A stretch of 15,291 nucleotides of DNA, taken from assembly GCA_022790905.1 (NCBI GenBank), contig JAAVYC010000019.1, positions 1-15,291 on the forward strand. Direction: 5' to 3'. The notes beneath the pieces were generated by a model. The model worked only from the letters and a program-made list of their open reading frames with translations. It was not told the origin of the DNA and searched no databases. This document shows, one piece after another, positions 1 through 7,079 of this stretch; within the stretch, counting starts at the first letter, position 1; each line of letters opens with the position of its first letter. Source of the stretch: Lachnospiraceae bacterium (GTDB taxonomy: Bacteria; Bacillota; Clostridia; Lachnospirales; Lachnospiraceae). The position numbers were made by a program, and so were the translations under genes.

Positions 1-1262
1 GACACGCAGTTTTTAAAGATTTTCATGAACTAAAACCAGGTTGTTATCTGTCTTATCACCGATATGGCACTCATTTTACAAAATATTGGCGATTGATTTC
101 CAGACCACACCAAGACTCTTACACAGAAACGATAGAGCGCACGCGCTTCCTTCTCACAGATGCCATACGACGTCAGCTCGTCTCCGATGTCCCAGTCTGT
201 ACGTTCCTTTCTGGTGGTGTGGATTCTAGCGTTGTCTCCGCCGTCTGCGCAGAAGAATTAAAAAAACAGGGAAGCAGATTGACTACTTTTTCTTTTGATT
301 TTGTAGGCAATGATAAATATTTCCAGTCCAATCGCTTTCAGCCGTCTCAGGATGCCCCTTATGTCCAGAAAATGGTGGATTTTCTAGACAGTGAACACCA
401 CTATTTGTTCTGCAATAATGAGACGCAGGCAGATTTGCTCTACGAATCTGTGGATGCTCATGATCTCCCATGTATGGCGGACATCGATTCTTCTCTCCTG
501 TATTTTTGTAAAGAGGTGAGCAAGAGTCACAAAGTCGTCCTAACCGGTGAGAGCGCCGACGAAGTTTTTGGCGGATATCCATGGTTTCACAGGGAAGAAT
601 TTTTAAAAGGAGATACTTTTCCGTGGACGCCTTCTCTTGCTCCTCGTAAAGCACTTCTCTCAAAAGATTTGTTAAATGCACTTCACATGGAAACGTATGT
701 AAAAAAAATATACGACCGTTCTGTGTCAGAGATCGCCGTTCTTCCAACCGAAAATGACATTGAGGCTAACAGACGGCGCATCGGATATCTGAACATCCGT
801 TATTTTATGCAGACACTCCTAAACCGTATGGACCGTACCAGTATGCACTCTGGTCTTGAAGCACGCGTACCATTTGCAGATAAATCTTTAGTAGAATATA
901 TTTTTAATGTCCCATGGGAAATGAAAGCAAAAGATGGAGTTGTAAAAAATGTGTTAAGACAGGCGGCAAAAGGGCTTCTCCCTGACGAGATTCTCTTCCG
1001 AAAAAAGAGTCCCTATCCGAAAACTTACCACCCGGAATATGAGGCACTTCTTGCAGGACGTCTTCGAGAGATTCTCGCCTCTTCCAATGAACCTCTCTTG
1101 CAGCTGATCGACCAAAAACAGGTTTTACAATTTTTAGATCACCCAAAAGATTACGGTTCTCCATGGTACGGGCAGCTTATGGCAGGTCCTCAGATGATCG
1201 CTTATCTGCTTCAGGTCAACTATTGGCTAAAAAAATACAACGTTCAAATTCTTTTATCATAA
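1..1262 (+). CDS. asnB: Asparagine synthetase B (glutamine-hydrolysing), C-terminal part, 5' end outside window
   Basis: This is the synthetase half of an AsnB-type enzyme, which makes asparagine from aspartate, ATP and glutamine-derived ammonia in the cytoplasm. The reading frame is open from position 3, upstream of any in-window start, and begins with FHELKPGCYL, typical of the end of the N-terminal glutaminase domain, so the gene starts before the window. The ATP pyrophosphatase loop SGGVDSS is at 210-230, and LTGESADEVFGGY (about 540-578) matches the conserved GEGADELFGGY of the family. The stretch GLEARVPFADKSLVEY (about 853-900) is the usual C-terminal synthetase signature. About 419 of some 600 residues are visible, so the glutaminase active-site Cys cannot be checked. 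It runs convergently with the PocR-domain gene and shares a hairpin with it. Family assignment is firm; the exact paralogue (AsnB or AsnO) is not. Confidence 0.93.
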   Translation, partial: HAVFKDFHELKPGCYLSYHRYGTHFTKYWRLISRPHQDSYTETIERTRFLLTDAIRRQLVSDVPVCTFLSGGVDSSVVSAVCAEELKKQGSRLTTFSFDFVGNDKYFQSNRFQPSQDAPYVQKMVDFLDSEHHYLFCNNETQADLLYESVDAHDLPCMADIDSSLLYFCKEVSKSHKVVLTGESADEVFGGYPWFHREEFLKGDTFPWTPSLAPRKALLSKDLLNALHMETYVKKIYDRSVSEIAVLPTENDIEANRRRIGYLNIRYFMQTLLNRMDRTSMHSGLEARVPFADKSLVEYIFNVPWEMKAKDGVVKNVLRQAAKGLLPDEILFRKKSPYPKTYHPEYEALLAGRLREILASSNEPLLQLIDQKQVLQFLDHPKDYGSPWYGQLMAGPQMIAYLLQVNYWLKKYNVQILLS

Positions 1263-1264
1263 AC

Positions 1265-1303
1265 AAAAAAAGGGATGTACTTCACTATGTAGCACATCCC
1301 TTC
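1265..1303. terminator. Bidirectional hairpin terminator between convergent genes
   Basis: The inverted repeat AAGGGATGT (1270-1278) / ACATCCCTT (1294-1302) encloses a 15-nt loop. On the minus strand the stem is followed by a run of seven T (complement of 1265-1271), a good intrinsic terminator for the PocR-domain gene that stops at 1312. On the plus strand the following TTCTCTCATTTTT is a weaker T-tract that could serve asnB, which stops at 1262. Confidence 0.85.
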
Positions 1304-1311
1304 TCTCATTT

Positions 1312-2127
1312 TTATTGATTTTTTTCTGTCTTTTCTTCTTCGACCGATTTTTCCTTTGCCTCTTTCATCTTATCAATCGCAACGGTCAAACTCTTTAGAG
1401 ATTCTTTGATCGATTTATTAATCGTTCCCGATTTTGTCGCGAGATCTCCGACCTCTCTTGCCACAACGCCAAAGCCCTTGCCAAATTCTCCGGCTCTTGC
1501 CGCCTCAATCGATGCATTTAGCCCTAATATCCTTTGACGACCTTCAATTTTATCCAATTCACAAGACTTATTATTGATCTCATGAATTAAGTCTGAAGCT
1601 TGATCCACTCCCTCATCGAAAACTATGAATAACTCACTGTCTTTCTTCTGCGCATACTGTGAATTCATAATCATATTGATAATATTTTCCAGCAAGTTCG
1701 CTGCCGCACGAATTTCTTCTTCCGTCTTAACAGGAACTTTTCGCAGTGCCCTGATATATTCATCCGGATTGATCCCCAATTCCGTTGCAAGGTTGCGAAA
1801 ATACTCCTCATCTGGCTCTTTCGAGAGCACTTGGCCTCCTACTAACTTGCCGACAAAACGATCTCCTACTTTTATATCTGCCGTAAAATCAATCAAACCT
1901 GCATGACAAGTATAAACACCCTGTCCTTCCTGGGCACACTTTGTACAACGGCGCAATCCTTCCTTTGTCTTTCTTGTATACTTCATACAAAAATCTTTCC
2001 AACCGATTGGTTTCATCATATATTCGCCGTTTTCATCTACAACAGTAACCGCGATCCCTGTTGCCTTCGACCATTCCGTCAAGATTTCAACTAATATATC
2101 CATATCAAAAAAATCTGAAATCTCCAT
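1312..2127 (-). CDS. Soluble PocR-domain sensor with a short methyl-accepting-chemotaxis-type signalling tail
   Basis: This 271-aa protein has an N-terminal PocR ligand-binding domain (about residues 5-155) with FCMKYTRKTKEGLRRCTKC and GVYTCHAGLIDF, including Cys47, Cys61, Cys64 and Cys74. It then has the tip of an MCP signalling hairpin (about 195-240; RILGLNASIEAARAGEFG, GFGVVAREVGDLA) and a charged Lys/Glu-rich tail. PocR domains bind small molecules in regulators such as PocR of propanediol metabolism. The MCP tip normally contacts CheA/CheW. No transmembrane segment or signal peptide is visible, so the protein should be cytoplasmic. The MCP part is much shorter than in classical receptors, which have long coiled-coil arms and methylation helices. 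A GGAGGAG ribosome binding site lies 6-7 nt before the ATG, and the gene has its own promoter at 2171-2199, so it is probably monocistronic. Ligand and output are unknown. Confidence 0.85.
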   Translation of the reverse strand: MEISDFFDMDILVEILTEWSKATGIAVTVVDENGEYMMKPIGWKDFCMKYTRKTKEGLRRCTKCAQEGQGVYTCHAGLIDFTADIKVGDRFVGKLVGGQVLSKEPDEEYFRNLATELGINPDEYIRALRKVPVKTEEEIRAAANLLENIINMIMNSQYAQKKDSELFIVFDEGVDQASDLIHEINNKSCELDKIEGRQRILGLNASIEAARAGEFGKGFGVVAREVGDLATKSGTINKSIKESLKSLTVAIDKMKEAKEKSVEEEKTEKNQ

Positions 2128-2170
2128 GTGTTCTCCTCCGTCTTCCTATCTTCTTGTGTTCTCTAGGACT

Positions 2171-2199
2171 ATTATACTATCATCACTTATGAATTTCAA
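2171..2199 (-). promoter_or_regulatory. Sigma-A promoter for the PocR-domain gene
   Basis: On the minus strand, TTGAAA (2194-2199) and a perfect TATAAT (2171-2176) are separated by 17 bp. Transcription would start near 2164, about 37 nt before the ATG at 2127. Confidence 0.8.
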
Positions 2200-2278
2200 A
2201 ATTTATTTTCTTTTTTCTTGTTTTATGTCAAAACGCCGAATTTTTGTTCTTTTTTTTGTGCATTTTGTCTGTTCTATT

Positions 2279-2869
2279 TTAAAAAGGAGAACGAACCATT
2301 GGCTGTATCTGCCGTTTTTCTAGTGCCTCTGCAATCGTATCTGGAATCAATTCCACATGGGCAATCATAGATTTTGGCTTTTTCTCATAATTATCCTGAC
2401 CAAACGGCACAAAATAAATGTTTTTCATGTTTGCGAGCATTCCAAGATTCTTAAAATTAATTCCCAGGGCATCGTTGGTTGAAACAGATAAAATTAGCGG
2501 TTTTTCATTCCGCAAATGTGCCTTCGCCGCCATCAACACTGGCGAATCTGTGATTCCATTACAGAGTTTTGCCATTGTATTTCCCGTACACGGCGCTATC
2601 ACCAAAGCGTCCAGATAACCTTTCGGTCCAATTGGCTCTGCCTCTTGGATAGAACGAATCCCTTTTTTTCCTGTCAATTCTTCCACTTTTTCCATGAATT
2701 CTTGTGCTTTTCCAAAACGACTATCCATTTTTTGGGTATTATCAGAAAAAATCGGGGTGATTTCCATTCCCGATTTTACCATTTTCTCGATGATCTCTTT
2801 GATACTCTCAAATGTGCAAAAAGAACCAGTGATTGCAAAACCAATTTTATATTTTTTTCCCGTATCCAT
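2279..2869 (-). CDS. dpaB: Dipicolinate synthase subunit B (SpoVFB)
   Basis: This 196-aa flavoprotein-fold subunit works with DpaA to oxidise the product of dihydrodipicolinate synthase to dipicolinic acid, the Ca-chelated spore-core compound made in the mother cell. Visible signatures are the N-terminal GFAITGSFCTFESI (about residues 10-23), IAPCTGNTMAKLCNGITDSP and LILSVSTNDALG. Length is close to the ~200 aa of the Bacillus protein. The ATG at 2869 follows AAGGAGG with good spacing, 10 nt after the dpaA stop, so the two genes form an operon. No clear terminator is seen in the 150 nt after its stop. The assignment is supported by both sequence and the neighbouring dpaA. Confidence 0.93.
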   Translation of the reverse strand: MDTGKKYKIGFAITGSFCTFESIKEIIEKMVKSGMEITPIFSDNTQKMDSRFGKAQEFMEKVEELTGKKGIRSIQEAEPIGPKGYLDALVIAPCTGNTMAKLCNGITDSPVLMAAKAHLRNEKPLILSVSTNDALGINFKNLGMLANMKNIYFVPFGQDNYEKKPKSMIAHVELIPDTIAEALEKRQIQPMVRSPF

Positions 2870-2879
2870 AACTTCCTCC

Positions 2880-3656
2880 TTACTTGCACTTTTTCTTCAC
2901 ATATTCATATAAAATCTCTGCCGAAGCCTTTGGCGCATATTTTCCAGGAAGCCCGGAACAGAGTTTTGCCTTTATCCCTTTTTCTTTACAGTATTCATAA
3001 TCGACGCCTCCGCCGGAAGCAATATCTATAATTACAACTGAATCTTCCGTTTTTTCCAAATGTGCTTTGTCTAACAGCAAGGATGGCACTGTATTAAATA
3101 GATACGTATAATCTTTTGGGGACCAATCGCAAATATTTTCCATTATTTGTAATCCCTGCGTCTGCGCTTGCACTCTCCTTACTTCCTGTTCCTCTAATAT
3201 GGTAACTTCACTTTTCATCCCCTGCAATTTATCCGCAATCATTTTTCCACATCTTCCATACCCAATGACCAGGCTCTTTTTTCCATGCAGATTTTCGTTT
3301 CCTAACTGTATTGCCTCCGCAAGTGCTCCTTCTGCGGTGGCGATCGCATTTTTCAGAGCTATCGTCTCTTCTTTCATATAATCATAACAATACACTCTTT
3401 TTTCTGCACAGACTTGCCAAAAGCTTTCCGGAAAATTCCCCCCAAAAACTTTCTGTCTCTCTCCAAGCTCCTCTGCAATTTTTTTCAAATCCAAATCTTT
3501 TAAGAGCACAGGAAGAAGTACGATATCATATTCTTTGATATCTGGACAAAATGTCTCGCAGAGAACAACTGAATAACCGTCTTTCATCAACATTTCTGCC
3601 AGATATTTCTGTCTCTTATCCTGTCGGCTATTGATGCACAATATGGTTTCTTTCAT
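2880..3656 (-). CDS. dpaA: Dipicolinate synthase subunit A (SpoVFA)
   Basis: This NAD(P)-dependent subunit of dipicolinate synthase is made late in sporulation. The 258-aa protein has an N-terminal half ending in YDYMKEETIALKNAIATAEG (about 91-110). A Rossmann domain follows, with IGYGRCGKMIADKL (nucleotide loop at 132-137) and the conserved NTVPS (188-192), DIASGGGVDY and LPGKYAPKASAEIL, characteristic of the family. Bacillus SpoVFA is about 297 aa; this one is shorter at the N terminus, where no alternative upstream start fits because the fprA terminator lies directly in front. The only plausible Shine-Dalgarno, GGGAGG (3669-3674), is 12 nt from the ATG and sits in the stem of that terminator. 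In Bacillus the homologue is under sigma-K; a matching -10-like box is at 3682-3690. Presence of dpaAB indicates a spore former. Confidence 0.93.
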   Translation of the reverse strand: MKETILCINSRQDKRQKYLAEMLMKDGYSVVLCETFCPDIKEYDIVLLPVLLKDLDLKKIAEELGERQKVFGGNFPESFWQVCAEKRVYCYDYMKEETIALKNAIATAEGALAEAIQLGNENLHGKKSLVIGYGRCGKMIADKLQGMKSEVTILEEQEVRRVQAQTQGLQIMENICDWSPKDYTYLFNTVPSLLLDKAHLEKTEDSVVIIDIASGGGVDYEYCKEKGIKAKLCSGLPGKYAPKASAEILYEYVKKKCK

Positions 3657-3709
3657 AATAAAAAAACGCCTCCCATAGTCTCATTATATGAAACTATGGA
3701 AATGGCGTT
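3657..3709 (-). terminator. fprA intrinsic terminator (long interrupted hairpin)
   Basis: AACGCC (3665-3670) pairs with GGCGTT (3704-3709), and inside it CCATAGT (3673-3679) pairs with ACTATGG (3693-3699), separated by small internal loops. On the minus strand the outer stem is followed by a T-run (complement of 3661-3666 and beyond). It lies 15 nt after the fprA stop and directly in front of the dpaA start. Confidence 0.85.
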
Positions 3710-3710
3710 C
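3682..3710 (-). promoter_or_regulatory. Candidate sporulation (sigma-K/sigma-E type) promoter for dpaAB
   Basis: On the minus strand CATATAATG (3682-3690) fits the sigma-K -10 pattern CATAnnnTR and is one base from the sigma-E box CATACAAT. A GAAC with its AC core at 3707-3708 lies 16 bp upstream, an acceptable sigma-K -35. The position, about 20 nt from the dpaA start, is right for a promoter, and the Bacillus homologue is sigma-K dependent. The box lies in the loop of the fprA terminator. Short sporulation motifs arise by chance often, so this is only a candidate. Confidence 0.4.
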
Positions 3711-3724
3711 CAGATCAGATTATT

Positions 3725-4939
3725 TTATTTGTTTACAGAATCAATGAGCGCATCCGCTAAGGTATTCAACTCTGTTTCCTGATCTTTGTTCATGGAAGAG
3801 GCAATTTTAAGTCCTTCATCCAAAACTGTCATGTTCTTCAGCTCTTCCTCAATAAATTTTTTCATCAAACTTCCTGACTTACATGCCCAGGTTCCATTTT
3901 CAATCAAAGCAAATGTCCTATTCTGTAAGTTCAACGCCTTCATATCTATCAAAAAGTCATGCATGACCGGATAAATTTCCAAATTATAGGTCACGGATGC
4001 CAATACGATATGACTGTATTTGAACGCTTCGGAAATCAGATAGGAGACATGCGTATTTGACACGTCATAGACTGCTACCTTTGTACAGCCCTTTTCGCAG
4101 AGTTTCGCCGCAAGTGCCTGAGCTGCCGCCTCCGTATTGCCATACATAGAAGCATAGACGATCATCACACCCTTCTCCTCCGGTTCATAACGACTCCACT
4201 TATCATATTTATCAAAATAATATCCTAGATCCTCACGCCATACAAGTCCATGAAGCGGGCAGATGTATTTGATTTGATCTAAGATTCCTCCTGCTTTTTT
4301 TAGTAAGCTCTGAATAGATGTGCCATATTTACCTACAATATTTGTGAGATAACGGCGGGCTTCATCAATCCAGTCTCTGTCAAAATCCACTTCGTCTGCA
4401 AATAGTTTTCCATCCAGCGCAATAAAAGAACCAAACGCATCCGCGGAAAACAGCACACCATTTGTCACATCGAAAGTAACCATGACTTCTGGCCAGTGAA
4501 CCATCGGCGCAGCGATAAACGTGACAGTATGTTTTCCAAAAGACTGCGTATCTCCCTCTTTCACTATGACACATTCATGAGTATCTGGATGAAATCCAAA
4601 TTGACGCATAAACGTAAATGCTTTTTCCGTAGAAATAATTTTCACATTCGGATAGCGCAAAAGAATCTGTTCCAACGAAGCTCCATGATCCGGCTCCACA
4701 TGATTGATCACAAGCCAGTCCAAAGATCGACCTGCAAGCAGATAATCGAGATTCTCTATCAACTGACGACACGCTGACCAATCAACTGTATCAAATAACA
4801 CGGTCTCTTCATCCATAAGCAAATAAGCATTATAACTTACTCCCTGTGGGATCGGATGAATATTTTCAAACAAATGAAGTCTGTGATCATTTGCACCGAC
4901 CCAATATAAATCCTCTGTTACATTTCGTACACAATACAT
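3725..4939 (-). CDS. fprA: Flavodiiron protein (oxygen / nitric oxide reductase)
   Basis: This 404-aa cytoplasmic enzyme of anaerobes reduces O2 to water and/or NO to N2O using electrons from rubredoxin or related carriers. The N-terminal metallo-beta-lactamase-like domain (about 1-250) has the full di-iron ligand set: INHVEPDHG gives His80, Glu82, Asp84 and His85; MVHWPE gives His148; SADAFG gives Asp167; CPLHG gives His230. The C-terminal flavodoxin domain (about 257-400) starts with IVYASMYGNTE, the FMN phosphate loop. Length matches class A flavodiiron proteins of about 400 aa. The ATG at 4939 follows an AGAGGTG ribosome binding site. The gene has its own promoter (4992-5020) and terminator, so it is likely monocistronic. 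Choice between O2 and NO as main substrate cannot be made from sequence here. Confidence 0.95.
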   Translation of the reverse strand: MYCVRNVTEDLYWVGANDHRLHLFENIHPIPQGVSYNAYLLMDEETVLFDTVDWSACRQLIENLDYLLAGRSLDWLVINHVEPDHGASLEQILLRYPNVKIISTEKAFTFMRQFGFHPDTHECVIVKEGDTQSFGKHTVTFIAAPMVHWPEVMVTFDVTNGVLFSADAFGSFIALDGKLFADEVDFDRDWIDEARRYLTNIVGKYGTSIQSLLKKAGGILDQIKYICPLHGLVWREDLGYYFDKYDKWSRYEPEEKGVMIVYASMYGNTEAAAQALAAKLCEKGCTKVAVYDVSNTHVSYLISEAFKYSHIVLASVTYNLEIYPVMHDFLIDMKALNLQNRTFALIENGTWACKSGSLMKKFIEEELKNMTVLDEGLKIASSMNKDQETELNTLADALIDSVNK

Positions 4940-4991
4940 GTTTATTCACCTCTAACTATTTATAAGTAATTTTAAAAACTTCACCGACATT

Positions 4992-5020
4992 ACTATAACA
5001 AATCTCTTCTTTTATTTCAA
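4992..5020 (-). promoter_or_regulatory. Sigma-A promoter for fprA
   Basis: On the minus strand TTGAAA (5015-5020) and TATAGT (4992-4997) are spaced by 17 bp. Transcription would start about 45 nt before the fprA ATG. It begins about 50 nt past the endonuclease stop; no hairpin terminator is visible between the two, so some read-through from the restriction operon is possible. Confidence 0.65.
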
Positions 5021-5072
5021 TCACAGCAACTATATTCTTCCCATTTTATTTTCACCCATAACAGAAAGCAGC

Positions 5073-7073
5073 TCATATTTCATTTTCCCTATAAGACTCT
5101 GCCCTTTTTATCACATTCGTTTCATACCATTCTTTCGGAGCCCCGTTGCCGTGATATGCTTCATCCAACATTTCATAGACTTGCGGATATTTTACGTCAG
5201 ATTCCAATAATATTTTTAACTCCGATGTCTGTATGGGTAAAATTTTCATTCCGGTAATAAATTTCGTCCCGGATGTATTATAATATTCCATATACTTTCT
5301 AGCCCTGAAATCGGAAATAACATTTGTATTGAGGTACGTCGTTACGAAGACACAATACGCTTCATCCTCCGGATATTTTAAACGATATTCTCCTAAATGC
5401 CTTGACACTGGCTCCATCTCCATTCTGCGCTGGTTAGAGCCATCTGCTAAGGTAGCCTCAAGCAGCAGCGTGTGTCTCGGATACCGCTCCGTTTTTTGAT
5501 ACTTCCATACAATATCTGCCTCGCCTCCGCCGGCATGTGTCTTTGGCAGCAAATCAGCCTCTAGGGAAAGGTTCATATACTCGAGGACATCTCCCTCCCG
5601 ATCGCTGATCAAATACCAGGCGATACTGAGAATATACTCAAAAATCGTAGGGATACCGGCATTGTCTGTTACTAGCGCCCTAATCTCATCATCATTTCTA
5701 TTTTCAAAATCATGAAATAGTGTCATGAGCGTATCCTTATCAAATCTTTCATCTACAAGCCGATTAAATCTCACATACCTCTCATCTCTAATGACTTTGC
5801 GGGCTGATTTCTTATCCACAACATTTTTTCCCAGAACTTGTCCAAGTCTTTGATATAATTGATCTATATCCAGCGCCAGATGGGGATGAATCTCTTCCAA
5901 TTCAACATTTCGGGGCAATTGCTCCGTCCTTTCAAATGCGAAGGATAATAAGTCGTCTGCAATACCATCTATATAACATTTCGGGAGTACATCTAATTTT
6001 ACCTTATGATCTTCAAATAACACCACATCTGTAATCTTAAAATATCTTCGATTCAGATCAAAGTAATCTGAAAGTGTAGCCTTTGTCTTAAACAAATGCA
6101 TAATTTTAAAAAATTCTTCCTTAAACTCACTTTGCGTTTTGGCCCTTAATATCGGCACATCATTTAACACAGCGACGCCTTCACGCGCAATCACACTTCT
6201 GGCATTGCTTCTATACAAATATTTCCTCCACGCACTCCCGACTTTAGCATTGGTCAGTTTTTTTGTCATCTCATATAACTCTAATGCAACATCGACATTG
6301 TCAAAAACAATGCTTTTTAAATAGAGATACATCTGATGATACGGCTTATCATATTTTGCACTTTTGCGATTAATCCCTATATTGCATATTAACTCTTCAC
6401 TGACTGCTTCCTTCGTCCGCAGCAGCTCTAACGCCTGCCTGTAATTGTCCATCCCCATAAGGACTTCTAAAATAATATCTTCGTAATTCAGATCACTATT
6501 TCTCGACGAGAGAATATTATCTATAATTTTCTCTGTGGTCGCCTTGTCAACGCACAATGGCAGCAAATATGTAAATTCATCATAGGTCAAATCTTGTACT
6601 CTGCTTACTACATACAAAAACACTACAAACGGTCTGACAATTTTTCCACCAATGCGATTAGAGGTTTTTAGCAACTGTTTGAAATATAGGTAACTGTCTC
6701 TTGAAATTTCCAATGAATTATCCGATGAAAAATCTTTTGAATTTGCTACTTCTAGTAATGCTTCTCCCGCCTCCGTCAGATTTCTTTCACTGTCCAGCAA
6801 CCCAATATCTCTTAATCCGGAAGTCTTTTCTCTCGCATCTTTATCCGGCCTCCCCGCATCGCCTTTCACAAATTTTTTATCTTTCAAAAATTGATAATAT
6901 TTTGCCTGAAATGCATTATTTCCAGTCCACGATACATTTTTATTTTCCGGAAGCTCTCTGAATTCTTTTAACAATTTTAACTGCAGCTCAATGTTCAAAT
7001 TAAACTGATCGGTTCTATAACTAGTTGTTCCCACTACCCAATAATAGCTCTTAAAACTAATTTTATCCGTCAT
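5073..7073 (-). CDS. AlwI / Nt.BstNBI-family type IIS restriction endonuclease
   Basis: This 666-aa protein looks like a member of the AlwI, PleI, MlyI and Nt.BstNBI/Nt.BspD6I family, which cut or nick at a fixed distance from an asymmetric site. The N-terminal part has VSWTGNNAFQAKYYQFLK (about 47-64), like the DNA-recognition half of the family, then a helical linker. The C-terminal nuclease region (about 470-640) has IFEYILSIAWYLI (Glu479), THAGGGEADIVW (Asp520), LLLEATLADG (Glu539) and MEMEPVSRHLG (Glu552/Glu554). These line up with the Glu, Asp, Glu, Glu set and the THAAGNQPD...SEPVTRHY stretch remembered from Nt.BstNBI, so the catalytic core looks intact. The ATG is 6 nt after the methyltransferase stop, with AAGGA inside the end of that gene, implying coupled translation. 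Whether it makes double-strand breaks or nicks, and the exact site, cannot be read from sequence. Confidence 0.88.
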   Translation of the reverse strand: MTDKISFKSYYWVVGTTSYRTDQFNLNIELQLKLLKEFRELPENKNVSWTGNNAFQAKYYQFLKDKKFVKGDAGRPDKDAREKTSGLRDIGLLDSERNLTEAGEALLEVANSKDFSSDNSLEISRDSYLYFKQLLKTSNRIGGKIVRPFVVFLYVVSRVQDLTYDEFTYLLPLCVDKATTEKIIDNILSSRNSDLNYEDIILEVLMGMDNYRQALELLRTKEAVSEELICNIGINRKSAKYDKPYHQMYLYLKSIVFDNVDVALELYEMTKKLTNAKVGSAWRKYLYRSNARSVIAREGVAVLNDVPILRAKTQSEFKEEFFKIMHLFKTKATLSDYFDLNRRYFKITDVVLFEDHKVKLDVLPKCYIDGIADDLLSFAFERTEQLPRNVELEEIHPHLALDIDQLYQRLGQVLGKNVVDKKSARKVIRDERYVRFNRLVDERFDKDTLMTLFHDFENRNDDEIRALVTDNAGIPTIFEYILSIAWYLISDREGDVLEYMNLSLEADLLPKTHAGGGEADIVWKYQKTERYPRHTLLLEATLADGSNQRRMEMEPVSRHLGEYRLKYPEDEAYCVFVTTYLNTNVISDFRARKYMEYYNTSGTKFITGMKILPIQTSELKILLESDVKYPQVYEMLDEAYHGNGAPKEWYETNVIKRAESYRENEI

Positions 7074-7079
7074 ACATTT

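Noticed and set aside
20..34. 15-bp exact match between 20-34 (inside asnB) and 9942-9956
   Set aside because: One AT-rich 15-mer shared between two distant places in 15 kb is compatible with chance. One copy is coding and there is no extended similarity.
283..747. 154-codon minus-strand ORF inside asnB
   Set aside because: It is antisense to well-conserved asparagine synthetase sequence and has no ribosome binding site or recognisable motif.
2128..2278. Terminator after dpaB
   Set aside because: Only GTTCT/AGAAC arms with a 12-nt AT loop and no T-tract are visible, which is too weak to call.
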